NCBI GenBank assembly: GCA_028818755.1
Contig: JAPPNF010000160.1
Span: 1-44,955, forward strand
Direction: 5' to 3'
Length of the DNA: 44,955 nt
From: Deltaproteobacteria bacterium
Lineage (GTDB): Bacteria; Desulfobacterota; Binatia; UBA9968; JAJDTQ01
The first letter of the stretch is position 1. The number at the start of each line of letters is the position of its first letter. The position numbers and the translations under genes were made by a program. The notes below the pieces were generated by a model. It worked only from the letters and a program-made list of their open reading frames with translations, was not told where the DNA came from and made no database searches. Shown piece after piece: positions 7,978-15,779 of this stretch.

Positions 7978-8078
7978 TTGCGGAGAATGAAGCTGCTTAT
8001 CTCCGCAATTTAAGCGGAAATTACCTTGCCGATGCGGAGAATGAGTGCTATATTCTCCGCATGTTGTACGGAGAATAT
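7978..8078 (+). promoter_or_regulatory. Fic promoter with repeated GCGGAGAAT inverted repeats
   Basis: Two interrupted inverted repeats with the same half-site occur 54 bp apart: 7978-8008 (TTGCGGAGAAT, arm with one small mismatch) and 8032-8062 (ATGCGGAGAAT/ATTCTCCGCAT, perfect 11-bp arms, 9-bp spacer). Further half-sites lie at 8014-8021 and 8069-8078. The second repeat fills the spacer and downstream edge of a good sigma70-type promoter: TTGCCG at 8026-8031, 17 bp, TATATT at 8049-8054. The predicted transcript start falls on or next to the ATG at 8061, implying a leaderless mRNA. A protein bound to the repeats would block this promoter. Confidence 0.6.
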
Positions 8079-9191
8079 CCTGCTTACATCTGGCAACGAC
8101 CGGACTGGCCTCAGTTCCAGCAGGATACGGGCCGGCTCGCCAAGCGCCTCGCGCGGACGCGCCACCGCCAGGGAATACTGCTCGGCCGCATGCAGGCGCT
8201 GGGGTTCGAGATGCGCAGCGAAGCCACGTTGCGCACACTCACCGAGGATGTCGTGAAGACCAACGAGATCGAAGGAGAGACACTCGTTCCCGACCAGGTC
8301 CGGTCGTCGATTGGGAACCGCCTCGGTCTGGATGTCGGCGGCCTTCCGGCCCCGGATCGAAACGTCGACGGTGCGGTCGAGATGGCGCTCGACGCCACCC
8401 GGAACCACGCTGCGCCCTTGACGGAAGAACGGCTGCTTTCGTGGCACGCCGCCCTGTTCCCGACCGGGCGTAGCGGCATGCGCCGGATCCGCGTGGGCCA
8501 ATGGCGCGACGACGCGGACGGGCCGATGGAAGTCGTCTCAGGCCCGATCGGCCGTCAGCGCGTTCACTACACCGCCCCGCCGGCCGACCGCCTCGGGGAC
8601 GAGATATCCAGGTTCCTGGATTGGTTCCAGGACACACAACCCATGGAACCCGTGCTCGCCGCCGGCGTCGCCCATTTCTGGTTCGTCACCATTCACCCCT
8701 TCGATGACGGCAACGGACGTATCGCGCGGGCCATCGCGGACATGGCGCTGGCGCGGTCGGAACAGAGCCCCGAGCGCTTCTACAGCATGTCCGCTCAGAT
8801 CCGCCTGGAGCGCAAGACTTACTACGACATCCTCGAGACGACTCAGAAAGGCGGCTTGGATATAACGGATTGGCAGGTCTGGTTTCTCGAATGCCTCGCG
8901 CGCGCAATCGAAAACGCTCAACATTCCCTCGCCACAGTTCTGACCAAGGCCCGGTTTTGGGAGGTCCATGCCTCCGACATGCTGAACGAGCGCCAGGTGA
9001 AGACCCTGAACCGGCTTCTGGACGGTTTCGAAGGGAAGCTCACCTCGTCGAAGTGGGCGACGATGAACCGCTGTTCCCAAGACACGGCGAATCGAGACAT
9101 CCGTAATCTGATCGAGCGTGGGATCCTGGTCCGTAGCGATGCCGGGGGTCGCAGCACCAGTTATGAGTTGTTCACCGCTGCGAAGAGATGA
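8061..9191 (+). CDS. Fic family AMPylase-like protein with N-terminal inhibitory motif
   Basis: The 376-residue protein begins with the DUF4172-type segment (YIWQRPDWPQFQ, residues 10-20). An inhibitory helix motif TNEIEG (67-72, pattern S/TxxxEG) precedes the Fic core, placing it in the N-terminally inhibited class. The core has the active-site loop HPFDDGNGR beginning at His212, complete for nucleotidyl transfer. A C-terminal winged-helix-like region (about 310-370, SKWATMNRCSQDTANRDIRN) may bind DNA. Fic enzymes usually transfer AMP to a hydroxyl of a target protein. I chose ATG 8061, not upstream starts in frame from 7944, because the protein family begins near YIWQ and because the promoter and inverted repeats end exactly at 8061. 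The C-terminal domain may bind those repeats. It is convergent with the dGTPase gene. Confidence 0.9.
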   Translation: MLYGEYPAYIWQRPDWPQFQQDTGRLAKRLARTRHRQGILLGRMQALGFEMRSEATLRTLTEDVVKTNEIEGETLVPDQVRSSIGNRLGLDVGGLPAPDRNVDGAVEMALDATRNHAAPLTEERLLSWHAALFPTGRSGMRRIRVGQWRDDADGPMEVVSGPIGRQRVHYTAPPADRLGDEISRFLDWFQDTQPMEPVLAAGVAHFWFVTIHPFDDGNGRIARAIADMALARSEQSPERFYSMSAQIRLERKTYYDILETTQKGGLDITDWQVWFLECLARAIENAQHSLATVLTKARFWEVHASDMLNERQVKTLNRLLDGFEGKLTSSKWATMNRCSQDTANRDIRNLIERGILVRSDAGGRSTSYELFTAAKR

Positions 9192-9214
9192 TGGCTCTGT
9201 CCATTGCCACACTT

Positions 9215-10495
9215 CTACAATTCGTCCTGGCTGGAGCCTTCTCCGGGAATGAACAAGCGCCCATAAATTTTCTCGGCGTAGTGATCGGTCATTCCCGCGA
9301 TGTAGTCACACACTCTTCTTGCCTTGGTGTCGCCCTCATCTAACGTCTCCCAAGCCGTCTTGGGAACGAGTTGAGTCGGCGCTTTGACAATTTCATCGAA
9401 GAGATCCTCCACGATACGTTGACCACGACGTTCAAGTTGTTGGACTTCAGGACGCTCAATGACGAGCTTATAGGCGAGCTCCTTTAAACCCTTGAGTAGA
9501 TCTGCAACAGGCCGTTCGAACCCGATATAGTATTTGAGCAATGGGTGGGAATATCCTTCGCACTCCAAGACTCTGGCAGACGTAATAAACAAATTGACCA
9601 GTTTGCCGATGAACCGTTTTCGCTTGAAGCTATCGGTGAAAAGCTTCCTGCCAAATTCGCGACGATACACAGCCCTTTTCCCTGACCCTATCTTTTTCCC
9701 ATACTCATCGAATACTGGCCTCAATCCATCAATAACATCTTCCTTTCGTACCATTTTCCTGGCGACGATATCCTCTAGATCGTGTACGCCATACGCTATG
9801 TCGTCGGCCATTTCCATAAGCGAACTATCCAGTGTTCGGTGTGCTGGCTTTCCTTCAATGGTTCTAGCAGCTCTCAGTTGATTCACCTCCGCGTCGTCAA
9901 ATGGCCGAAATGCCCAACCAACTATTTCTTCTTCGGTGTCGAAGTAACATTTTGGCGGTTTGTCACGAAACCGCTCCCTATCGAACACCGAATAAGGCAC
10001 CGGATACTTCAACAGCGCCAGAACAAGACGGCGCGTTGGATTCATTCCCTTTCCGGGTTTGTATTTTTCTAAGCGTGAAACAATCCTTAGTGTTTGACCG
10101 TTGGCTTCAAAGCCACCACAATCGACCATCCGGGCATGGAGTGCCTTTTCCCCTCCGTGGCCGAACGGAGGGTGTCCAAGGTCATGGGCCAAACACGCCG
10201 CCACCAACAAATCTTTTGGCGGCAGCCACTTACGTGCCGCTTTCGGTGTTGTGGATCGGCGTCTTAGTGAACTCAACAGCCCTTCTCCGATCCCCGCCGC
10301 CTCAATCGAATGTGTGAGCCTAGTGCGATGAAAATCGCCCTCACCGACACCCATCACTTGTGTTTTTGCTTGTAGACGACGAAATGCGGACGAGTGGACG
10401 ACGCGAGCCTTATCTCGCTGGTAGTCATTACGGCGGTCTTTTGGTCTGGGGCGTTCATCCCCCCAATATCGCCTTCGGAATTTGCGATCGATCAT
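9215..10495 (-). CDS. dGTPase-like HD-domain dNTP triphosphohydrolase
   Basis: The 426-residue HD-superfamily protein matches dGTPases: RVVHSSAFRRLQAKTQV at 31-47, His62 (THS), HD 104-105 in HDLGHPPFGHGGE, and a later conserved Asp in MADDIAYGVHDLED. The reaction would be hydrolysis of dGTP or another dNTP to nucleoside and triphosphate. Its base composition is clearly AT-richer than the neighbours (about 45% G+C in parts such as 9541-9600), a sign of recent transfer. It ends 24 bases from the convergent Fic gene. Bacterial dGTPases can limit phage replication by depleting dNTPs, and the company of Fic, toxin-antitoxin-like and SbcCD-like genes fits such a role, but housekeeping is not excluded. 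The 216 bp upstream (10496-10711) hold no gene that I can support. Confidence 0.87.
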   Translation of the reverse strand: MIDRKFRRRYWGDERPRPKDRRNDYQRDKARVVHSSAFRRLQAKTQVMGVGEGDFHRTRLTHSIEAAGIGEGLLSSLRRRSTTPKAARKWLPPKDLLVAACLAHDLGHPPFGHGGEKALHARMVDCGGFEANGQTLRIVSRLEKYKPGKGMNPTRRLVLALLKYPVPYSVFDRERFRDKPPKCYFDTEEEIVGWAFRPFDDAEVNQLRAARTIEGKPAHRTLDSSLMEMADDIAYGVHDLEDIVARKMVRKEDVIDGLRPVFDEYGKKIGSGKRAVYRREFGRKLFTDSFKRKRFIGKLVNLFITSARVLECEGYSHPLLKYYIGFERPVADLLKGLKELAYKLVIERPEVQQLERRGQRIVEDLFDEIVKAPTQLVPKTAWETLDEGDTKARRVCDYIAGMTDHYAEKIYGRLFIPGEGSSQDEL

Positions 10496-10711
10496 TCAGA
10501 GCATCCTACGGTAATCAGGAGTGTATACTAGATAATCGCTGCATTTCGCCCATTGTACAAAAGGCGCGTGTTGATAAGGCGAATCTCTACTTCAACTTCA
10601 TCGCTTCCGCGGAGTGGCCGAAGCCCGTCGCGTTCGAAAACGGTATGTAGTTAGCGTACACAATCTGAGATCGCCCCTCTCCGCGTCCATGGGGGCACGT
10701 GTGACTGCAAC

Positions 10712-11833
10712 TCAATTCCACGTCTTCAACTCCGGATAAACCTCCGTCGCGAACAGCTCCATGCTCCGCTTCGTCTCCTCGTGGGTCATGAAGCCGGCCT
10801 GGTTCATCATGAGCAGGTGGCCGACGCCGCAGCGGTCGTGGAGGTACTTGACCTTCGAGATGACCTTCTTGGGGGTGCCGGCGATGATGACGCCCTGGTT
10901 GATGAGGTCCTCGTAGGTGCGGTTGTAGCGGGCGTTGCCCTTGGGGTCGAAGAAGCGGGTGAGGCCCTGGGGGGGCACGAATCCGGGCGGGGCGAAGAAG
11001 CCCACGGGGCGGCGCTTGTTGAGGTACCAGAGGAGTTTGCGGCCGCCCTCCTCGGCCTTCTGGTCGGTCTCGCCGGTGAAGGTCAGGGCGCAGTAGGCAA
11101 ACCTATCGGAGCCGGGCTCGGGGTAGTTCATCTCCTCGCAGCGCTTGCGGTAGGCGCCGAAGAGGGCTTCGGTCTGTTCGTAGGAGGTCAGCACGGTGGC
11201 CAGGGTGTAGTGGTGGTCCGCCACCCAGGGGACTGCCGCCGGCTGGCTGCCGGTGATCCAGATGGGGGGATGGGGCTGCTGGTAGGGCCGCGGCCACGGG
11301 TTGACGTAGCGGTAGTGGTAGTGCTTGCCCTCCCAGTTGAACACGTCCTGGGTCTTCCACGCCTTGATGATGAGGTCGTGGGCCTCCTGCATCCGTTCCC
11401 GGGTGTCGGCGGGGTTGGTGTTGGCGGGATGGATCTCGGTTCCGACGCCGCGGACGAAGCCGGCGATGAGGCGGCCGCCGGAGATGACGTCCAGCATGGC
11501 GGCGTCCTCGGCCACCTGGATGGGGCTCCGGTGCGCCAGCGGGAAGCCCAGCACCAGGATCCTGGCTCGCTTGGTGCGCCGCACCAGGGTGCCGGCGGTG
11601 ATGGAGACGTTGGCCGCCATGCAAGTGGCGGTGGCGTGGTGCTCGTTGAGCATGATCTCCAGGCCCAACTCGTCGGCGTACTCGTACTCGTCAAGGTAGC
11701 GGTTGTAGAGATCGTGGGCGATCTTGGGGTCACAGTAGCGGTTGGGCAAGGTCACGCGCATGGCCCCGTAGGTTTCCTCCGCGTCGTCTGCAAGAAACGG
11801 ATAGGGCATTTCGGTGAAATGATAGGCCAGCAT
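10712..11833 (-). CDS. LLM-class flavin-dependent oxidoreductase
   Basis: The 373-residue protein is a bacterial luciferase-like monooxygenase. Typical parts are LGLEIMLNEHHATATCMA (about 57-74), LGFPLAHRSPIQVAEDAAMLDVISGGR (about 95-121) and VRGVGTEIH, the usual flavin-contacting and core strands of the family, and WITGSQPAAVPW further on. These enzymes use reduced FMN and oxygen to hydroxylate or cleave organic substrates. GGAG lies before the ATG. It is the last gene of a minus-strand unit: two overlapping alpha/beta hydrolase genes lie upstream, with only 22 bases between the second and this start. Together they could form a monooxygenase-hydrolase degradation module. The substrate is unknown. 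Confidence 0.87.
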   Translation of the reverse strand: MLAYHFTEMPYPFLADDAEETYGAMRVTLPNRYCDPKIAHDLYNRYLDEYEYADELGLEIMLNEHHATATCMAANVSITAGTLVRRTKRARILVLGFPLAHRSPIQVAEDAAMLDVISGGRLIAGFVRGVGTEIHPANTNPADTRERMQEAHDLIIKAWKTQDVFNWEGKHYHYRYVNPWPRPYQQPHPPIWITGSQPAAVPWVADHHYTLATVLTSYEQTEALFGAYRKRCEEMNYPEPGSDRFAYCALTFTGETDQKAEEGGRKLLWYLNKRRPVGFFAPPGFVPPQGLTRFFDPKGNARYNRTYEDLINQGVIIAGTPKKVISKVKYLHDRCGVGHLLMMNQAGFMTHEETKRSMELFATEVYPELKTWN

Positions 11834-11855
11834 CTCCTGGTCCTCCTTTGCCTCT

Positions 11856-12647
11856 CTAGCTTTCCAGGAACGTCGTGACCGCCTGTGCCAGCGCCTTGGG
11901 CTGCTCCCAGTGCGGGTAGTGGCCGGCGCCCGGTATTGCGGTGAAGCCGGCGCCGGGGATGGCCTGCTGTAGCGCCCGGCCGTAGTCCGGGGTCACCACG
12001 CGGTCGCTCTCGCCCCAGAACACGTGTGTGGGGACCCGCACCCGGGCCAGCCGCCGCATGAGCTTCGGGTTGTACATGAAAGGACGCCAGGCGAACTTCA
12101 GCACCGACTGGCGGTTGCGCAGCAGCGTGAGCAGCTCCTTGCCCTCCACGCCCTCCATGCCCGGCCACCGGAGCGCCTTGGCCGCGGCCGGGTCGTGCCA
12201 CGCCAGCTCGGCGACCTCCTGTACCGTGTAGACATAGACATCCTGCACGTCGCGCACGGTGGGAGCGGAAACCTTGATGCCCACCGAATCGATCAGCGCC
12301 AGGCGCCGGATCTGCTGGTGCGCGCGCACCGCCATCTCGGCGGCAACCCAGCCGCCGAACCCGTGGCCGACCACGTCCACCGGACCCGCGTCCAGAATTT
12401 CGAGAAGGTCCAGCCCGAGGAAGGCCAGATCTTCCATCGTGTCGACCCAACTCGGCAACTCGGACTGGTTCACCCCGGGCAGCGATGGCACCACCGCACG
12501 GAAATGCTTCGCCATGGCATCGTCAAAAGGGGGCGCCGGCTTATCGAGCTGGTCGCCGTAAAGGATCACCACCGGGGCGCCGTCTCCGTGTTGACGCACC
12601 CCCAGCTTGACGCCATCGACCTCCATGGTCTCGGACAACCACGTCAT
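11856..12647 (-). CDS. Alpha/beta hydrolase-fold protein lacking the nucleophile serine
   Basis: The 263-residue protein has the alpha/beta hydrolase fold. The nucleophile elbow, normally GxSxG, reads VVGHGFGGW, so glycine replaces the serine (codon GGG). The late Asp (WGESDRVVTPD) and His (PGAGHYPHW) of the triad are kept. It starts at ATG 12647 after GGAG, overlapping the stop of the upstream hydrolase by four bases (ATGA); longer frames reading into the upstream gene are not real. It may be a dead paralogue, a non-catalytic partner of the upstream hydrolase, or use another chemistry, as cofactor-free dioxygenases and lyases of this fold do. The base change is supported by surrounding conserved sequence and does not look like a frameshift artefact. 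Confidence 0.8.
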   Translation of the reverse strand: MTWLSETMEVDGVKLGVRQHGDGAPVVILYGDQLDKPAPPFDDAMAKHFRAVVPSLPGVNQSELPSWVDTMEDLAFLGLDLLEILDAGPVDVVGHGFGGWVAAEMAVRAHQQIRRLALIDSVGIKVSAPTVRDVQDVYVYTVQEVAELAWHDPAAAKALRWPGMEGVEGKELLTLLRNRQSVLKFAWRPFMYNPKLMRRLARVRVPTHVFWGESDRVVTPDYGRALQQAIPGAGFTAIPGAGHYPHWEQPKALAQAVTTFLES

Positions 12648-13492
12648 GAACCCTGCTCCTCCGCGTGCCGCTTGATGAAATCGATGGCCAGTGCGTTGAA
12701 CTCCTCCGGGTGCTCCGCGTGGGAGCAATGCCGCGACTGGTCGAAGACCTTCACCTCCGATCCCGGTATTTCGCTCTGCAGATCGGCGGCATAGGTCGGG
12801 AACCGCAACGGGTCCTGTGCCCCCGCCACGATCAGCACCGGGCAGCGTATCCGGCCGTAGTCGGGCCGCACCGGACGGAATCCGCGAGGTTGTCCCGAGG
12901 GCGCCAGGCGGGCGGCCGCGCAGGCCTCCCACACCCCCGGTTCCAGGCTTGCCTGCCAGCGCTCCTCCACCACGTCGTCGGCCCACCAGCGCTCGTTGTA
13001 GAAACAGACACGGAGGATGTCGCGCATCTGCTCCCGCTCGCCGGTGTAGCCGGTGAGCACCTTGCGTTCGTCGTTGTCCGGCGCCTTGCCGCCGCCGCTC
13101 ACGGCGATCACGGACGCAACGTCGAAACGCACGTCCGTCGCCATCTGCAGGCAGAAGCCGCCGCCGAAGGAGTTGCCGACAAGGTGCACCGGGCCGAGGC
13201 ACATGGTGCGAAGGAACCCGTCGATGTGCTTGAGCCTGAAACCCAGCGCATCGCTGAAGCTGTAGACGAGATCGGTGCGCCCGAAGCCGGCCAGATCCGG
13301 CGCGTAGACATGGAAGTGCTCGCCGAGCTGGGCGATGTTGTAGCGCCAACTGAACTCGGCGCGGCCGCCAAATTCACCGCTGTGGATCAGCACCACCGTG
13401 GGGCCGTTACCGGCCCCGGCCTCAAGGTAGTGGGTGCGAATCTGGCCTACCTGAACGTAGTGTCGGCTCACGCCCTGGGGAAGATCGCTCAC
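12644..13492 (-). CDS. Alpha/beta hydrolase (meta-cleavage-hydrolase-like)
   Basis: The product of about 282 residues is a complete alpha/beta hydrolase with oxyanion-region HSGEFGG, nucleophile elbow LVGNSFGGG (Ser), acid residue in VAGAQDPLRFP and late His in SRHCSHAEHPEEF. It resembles carbon-carbon bond hydrolases of meta-cleavage pathways, which would suit a nearby oxygenase, but ester substrates are equally possible. The start is uncertain: GTG 13492 has AGGG four bases upstream; GTG 13471 is the alternative and would begin closer to the family norm (SRHYVQVG). It is the first gene of the hydrolase-hydrolase-monooxygenase unit. Its C-terminus overlaps the next start (ATGA). Confidence 0.83.
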   Translation of the reverse strand: MSDLPQGVSRHYVQVGQIRTHYLEAGAGNGPTVVLIHSGEFGGRAEFSWRYNIAQLGEHFHVYAPDLAGFGRTDLVYSFSDALGFRLKHIDGFLRTMCLGPVHLVGNSFGGGFCLQMATDVRFDVASVIAVSGGGKAPDNDERKVLTGYTGEREQMRDILRVCFYNERWWADDVVEERWQASLEPGVWEACAAARLAPSGQPRGFRPVRPDYGRIRCPVLIVAGAQDPLRFPTYAADLQSEIPGSEVKVFDQSRHCSHAEHPEEFNALAIDFIKRHAEEQGS

Positions 13493-13567
13493 GGAGCCCT
13501 GCGTAGCCGATAGGCCCGTACCTGTCAAACCGAGGGCCGGCGGGTGGTTCCCCGCCGCCTCGACCCC

Positions 13568-13593
13568 TGGATTCCCGCTTGCGCGGGAATGAC
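13568..13593. repeat. Short palindromic repeat (ATTCCCGC stem)
   Basis: ATTCCCGC at 13571-13578 and GCGGGAAT at 13583-13590 form a stem with a 4-base loop, flanked by GG and GAC. A very similar unit in opposite orientation is at 40085-40110, and related ATTCCGGC units lie at 14533-14647. These belong to the widespread GTCATTCC-type intergenic palindromes of proteobacterial-like genomes. This one lies between two divergent genes. Confidence 0.75.
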
Positions 13594-13717
13594 GATTCCG
13601 GGTGTCGTACCGTTCCCCACGGCGCCCCGGACTCGCAGGCGGACCGACTATGTGGTAGTGTCTGTCCTGTCTCATCCGAGACACAAACCCAACCCACCTG
13701 AAACGCAGGGAGGCCGT

Positions 13718-14521
13718 ATGCACTGGGGTATGGAAAACAGAATGGCGCGCATCATCCAGCCGGATGACGGGCGCTGTGTGATGCTGGCCGTGGATCACGG
13801 CTATTTCCTGGGCCCGACGAGCGGGCTGGAGCAACCGCGGGAGACCATCGAGCCGCTGCTGCCCCACGCCGACGCCATCATGCTCACCCGCGGCGTGCTG
13901 CGGAACGCGGTGGACGCCAACATGCAGGCGCCGGTGGTTCTGCGCGTGTCCGGCGGCACCAGCATCCTGAAGGAGCTCTCCAACGAGGACATCACCGTGT
14001 CCATCGAGGACGCCATCAGGTTGAACGTCTCGGCCATGGCGCTGTCGATCTTCGTGGGGTCGGAGTTCGAGAAGGAGACCCTGGTGAGCCTGGCCAAGCT
14101 GGTGGACGAGGGCGAGCGGTACGGTATTCCCGTGCTGGCCGTCACCGCCGTGGGCACGAACATGGCCCGGGACGAGCGCTACCTCAGCCTGTCGTGCCGC
14201 ATCGCCGCCGAACTGGGCGCCCACATCGTCAAGACCTACTACTGCGAGGGCTTCGAGAACCTGGTCAACAGCTGCCCGATTCCCGTGATCGTGGCGGGCG
14301 GCAAGAAGACCCCGGAGATGGAAGCGCTGGAGCTCACCAAGAACGCCGTCGACCACGGCGCGGTGGGCGTCGACATGGGCCGGAACATCTTCCAGTCCGA
14401 CAGCCCCGCGGGGATGATCCAGGCGGTGCGCGCCATCGTTCACGGCGGCGCCTCGGTCGAGGACGCCTACCAAGTCTACGAAGCGTCGAGACCGTCGGCG
14501 GCGGAGCGAGCAGCCGGATAG
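13718..14521 (+). CDS. LsrF-like class I aldolase/thiolase
   Basis: The 267-residue TIM-barrel protein is closely similar to LsrF: MHWGMENRMARI at the start, VMLAVDHGYFLGPTSGLE, RVSGGTSILKELSNE, VKTYYCEGF with the Schiff-base lysine (Lys172), VIVAGGKKTPE and GVDMGRNIFQS. LsrF in enterics is a thiolase acting on the phosphorylated AI-2 quorum-sensing product. No lsr kinase, regulator or transporter genes are near, so here it more likely works on another phosphorylated or keto sugar, perhaps with the Zn-dehydrogenase that follows. A good GGGAGG precedes the ATG. It is divergent from the hydrolase operon, and its 3' flank holds a long inverted repeat. Confidence 0.85.
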   Translation: MHWGMENRMARIIQPDDGRCVMLAVDHGYFLGPTSGLEQPRETIEPLLPHADAIMLTRGVLRNAVDANMQAPVVLRVSGGTSILKELSNEDITVSIEDAIRLNVSAMALSIFVGSEFEKETLVSLAKLVDEGERYGIPVLAVTAVGTNMARDERYLSLSCRIAAELGAHIVKTYYCEGFENLVNSCPIPVIVAGGKKTPEMEALELTKNAVDHGAVGVDMGRNIFQSDSPAGMIQAVRAIVHGGASVEDAYQVYEASRPSAAERAAG

Positions 14522-14532
14522 CGGGCAGCGAT

Positions 14533-14647
14533 CGAAACCGTCATTCCGGCGAAAGCCGGAATTCATGGGTGGAGAGGTGCCGATTCCCGGGTTTCCCCCA
14601 CACACCACTCCGCATGGATTCCGGCTTTCGCCGGAATGACGGTTTCG
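14533..14647. repeat. Composite inverted repeat of two GTCATTCCGGC palindromes
   Basis: Two palindromic units, 14533-14567 and 14613-14647, are inverted copies of each other over 35 bp with one or two mismatches (CGAAACCGTCATTCCGGCGA on one strand of each). Each unit is itself a hairpin (TTCCGGC GAAA GCCGGAA). The pair encloses a spacer of about 45 bp. The whole can fold as one long stem in the gap between the LsrF-like gene and the next dehydrogenase, and may act as a bidirectional transcription stop or simply be a REP/BIME-type repeat. Confidence 0.8.
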
Positions 14648-14732
14648 CACTTCGGTGGGTAGTCCGACACAATACGTGGGTGCGGGCTCACCGGAACCCG
14701 TTTTTGGTCATTTCCAACCTCAGGAACGACCC

Positions 14733-15761
14733 ATGCGCGTAGCCATGTACTACAGCAACGACGACGTCCGGCTGGAGGAACTGCCCGTCCCCCAAGCCGG
14801 TCCGGGTGAGTTGCTGATGCGGGTGCAGGCCAGCGGCATCTGCGGCACCGACGTGCTGGAATGGTACCGGCGCAAGCAGGCGCCCCGGGTGCTCGGGCAC
14901 GAGGTCACCGGCGAGGTGACGGAGGTGGGCGCCGGTGTCACGGGTTTCGCGCCCGGGGACCGCATCGTCACCACCCACCACGTTCCCTGCAACGACTGCC
15001 ATCACTGCCTCTCCGGGCACGCCTCGGTCTGTCAGCTCATGCGGGAGACCCACTTCGATCCCGGCGGCTTCGCCGAGTACCTGCGGCTGCCCAAGGTCAA
15101 CGTGGATTCCGGCACCTTCCTGCTTCCCGACAGGATCTCCTTCGAGCAGGGCTCCTTCGTCGAGCCGCTGGGCTGTGTCGTCCGAGCCCAGGACCACGCC
15201 CGCGCGCCGTTGCAGGAAAACGTGCTGGTCATAGGCACCGGCATCGCCGGGCTGCTGCACGTCCAGGTGGCCCGGAGCCGCGGGGTAAAGACCCTGGTCG
15301 CCACCGACATCAACGAAGAACGCCTGCGCCTGGCCCGATCCCTGGGCGCTCACCACACCTGCCATGCCACCGACGACGTGCCGGCGCGCGTTCGCGAAGC
15401 CTGCGGCGGACGGCTGGCGGACCTCGTCATCGTGTGCACCGGCGCCGCCCCGGCGATCCGGCAAGCGTTCCAGAGCGTCGAGCGCGGCGGCAAGCTGCTC
15501 TTCTTCGCCTCCACTCCCGCCGGGCACGAGGTGCCCATGCCGCTGTACGAGATGTGGCGCGACGAGATCGGCCTCGTCACTTCCTATGGTGCCAGCCCGC
15601 GGGACCTGAAGGATGCGGTGGAGTTGTTGGACGGCGGCAAGGTCAACGTGGATGAGCTCGTCACCCACCGCCTCACGCTCGCGGAGACGGGGAAGGGCTT
15701 TCAACTCGTGGCCAACGCCAAGGATTCGCTGAAAGTCATCATCGAGCCGCAGAGAGCCTGA
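14733..15761 (+). CDS. Zinc-dependent alcohol/sorbitol-type dehydrogenase
   Basis: The 342-residue MDR dehydrogenase has catalytic-zinc Cys37 (GICGTD) and His56-Glu57 (GHE), structural-zinc Cys86, Cys89, Cys92 and Cys100, and a Rossmann motif VIGTGIAGLLHV. The second strand ends ATDIN, favouring NAD. It probably oxidises a polyol or secondary alcohol. ATG 14733 is chosen because a GGA lies upstream and the protein begins in the family-typical way (MRVAMYY); frames from further upstream run through repeat sequence. It follows the LsrF-like aldolase on the same strand after a 211-bp gap with an inverted repeat, so the two may share a carbohydrate-related pathway but need not share a transcript. 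Confidence 0.87.
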   Translation: MRVAMYYSNDDVRLEELPVPQAGPGELLMRVQASGICGTDVLEWYRRKQAPRVLGHEVTGEVTEVGAGVTGFAPGDRIVTTHHVPCNDCHHCLSGHASVCQLMRETHFDPGGFAEYLRLPKVNVDSGTFLLPDRISFEQGSFVEPLGCVVRAQDHARAPLQENVLVIGTGIAGLLHVQVARSRGVKTLVATDINEERLRLARSLGAHHTCHATDDVPARVREACGGRLADLVIVCTGAAPAIRQAFQSVERGGKLLFFASTPAGHEVPMPLYEMWRDEIGLVTSYGASPRDLKDAVELLDGGKVNVDELVTHRLTLAETGKGFQLVANAKDSLKVIIEPQRA

Positions 15762-15779
15762 CCCAGCGGCGCGAGTCCC

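Noticed and set aside
7944..8060. Upstream extension of the Fic protein
   Set aside because: This stretch consists of the promoter and inverted repeats, and the family starts near YIWQ; ATG 8061 is better.
10781..11878. Long plus-strand frame rich in Gly, Val and Asp opposite the flavin monooxygenase
   Set aside because: Composition is typical of an antisense frame in GC-rich DNA; the minus-strand gene has clear family motifs.
13655..13680. TAGTGTCTGTCCTGTC resembling the end of the hairpin element
   Set aside because: Only a short imperfect match with no core and no second arm; probably chance.
12644..14650. Apparent fusion of the upstream hydrolase with a long N-terminal part
   Set aside because: The added part is antisense to the LsrF-like gene and crosses palindromic repeats; the hydrolase begins near 13492.
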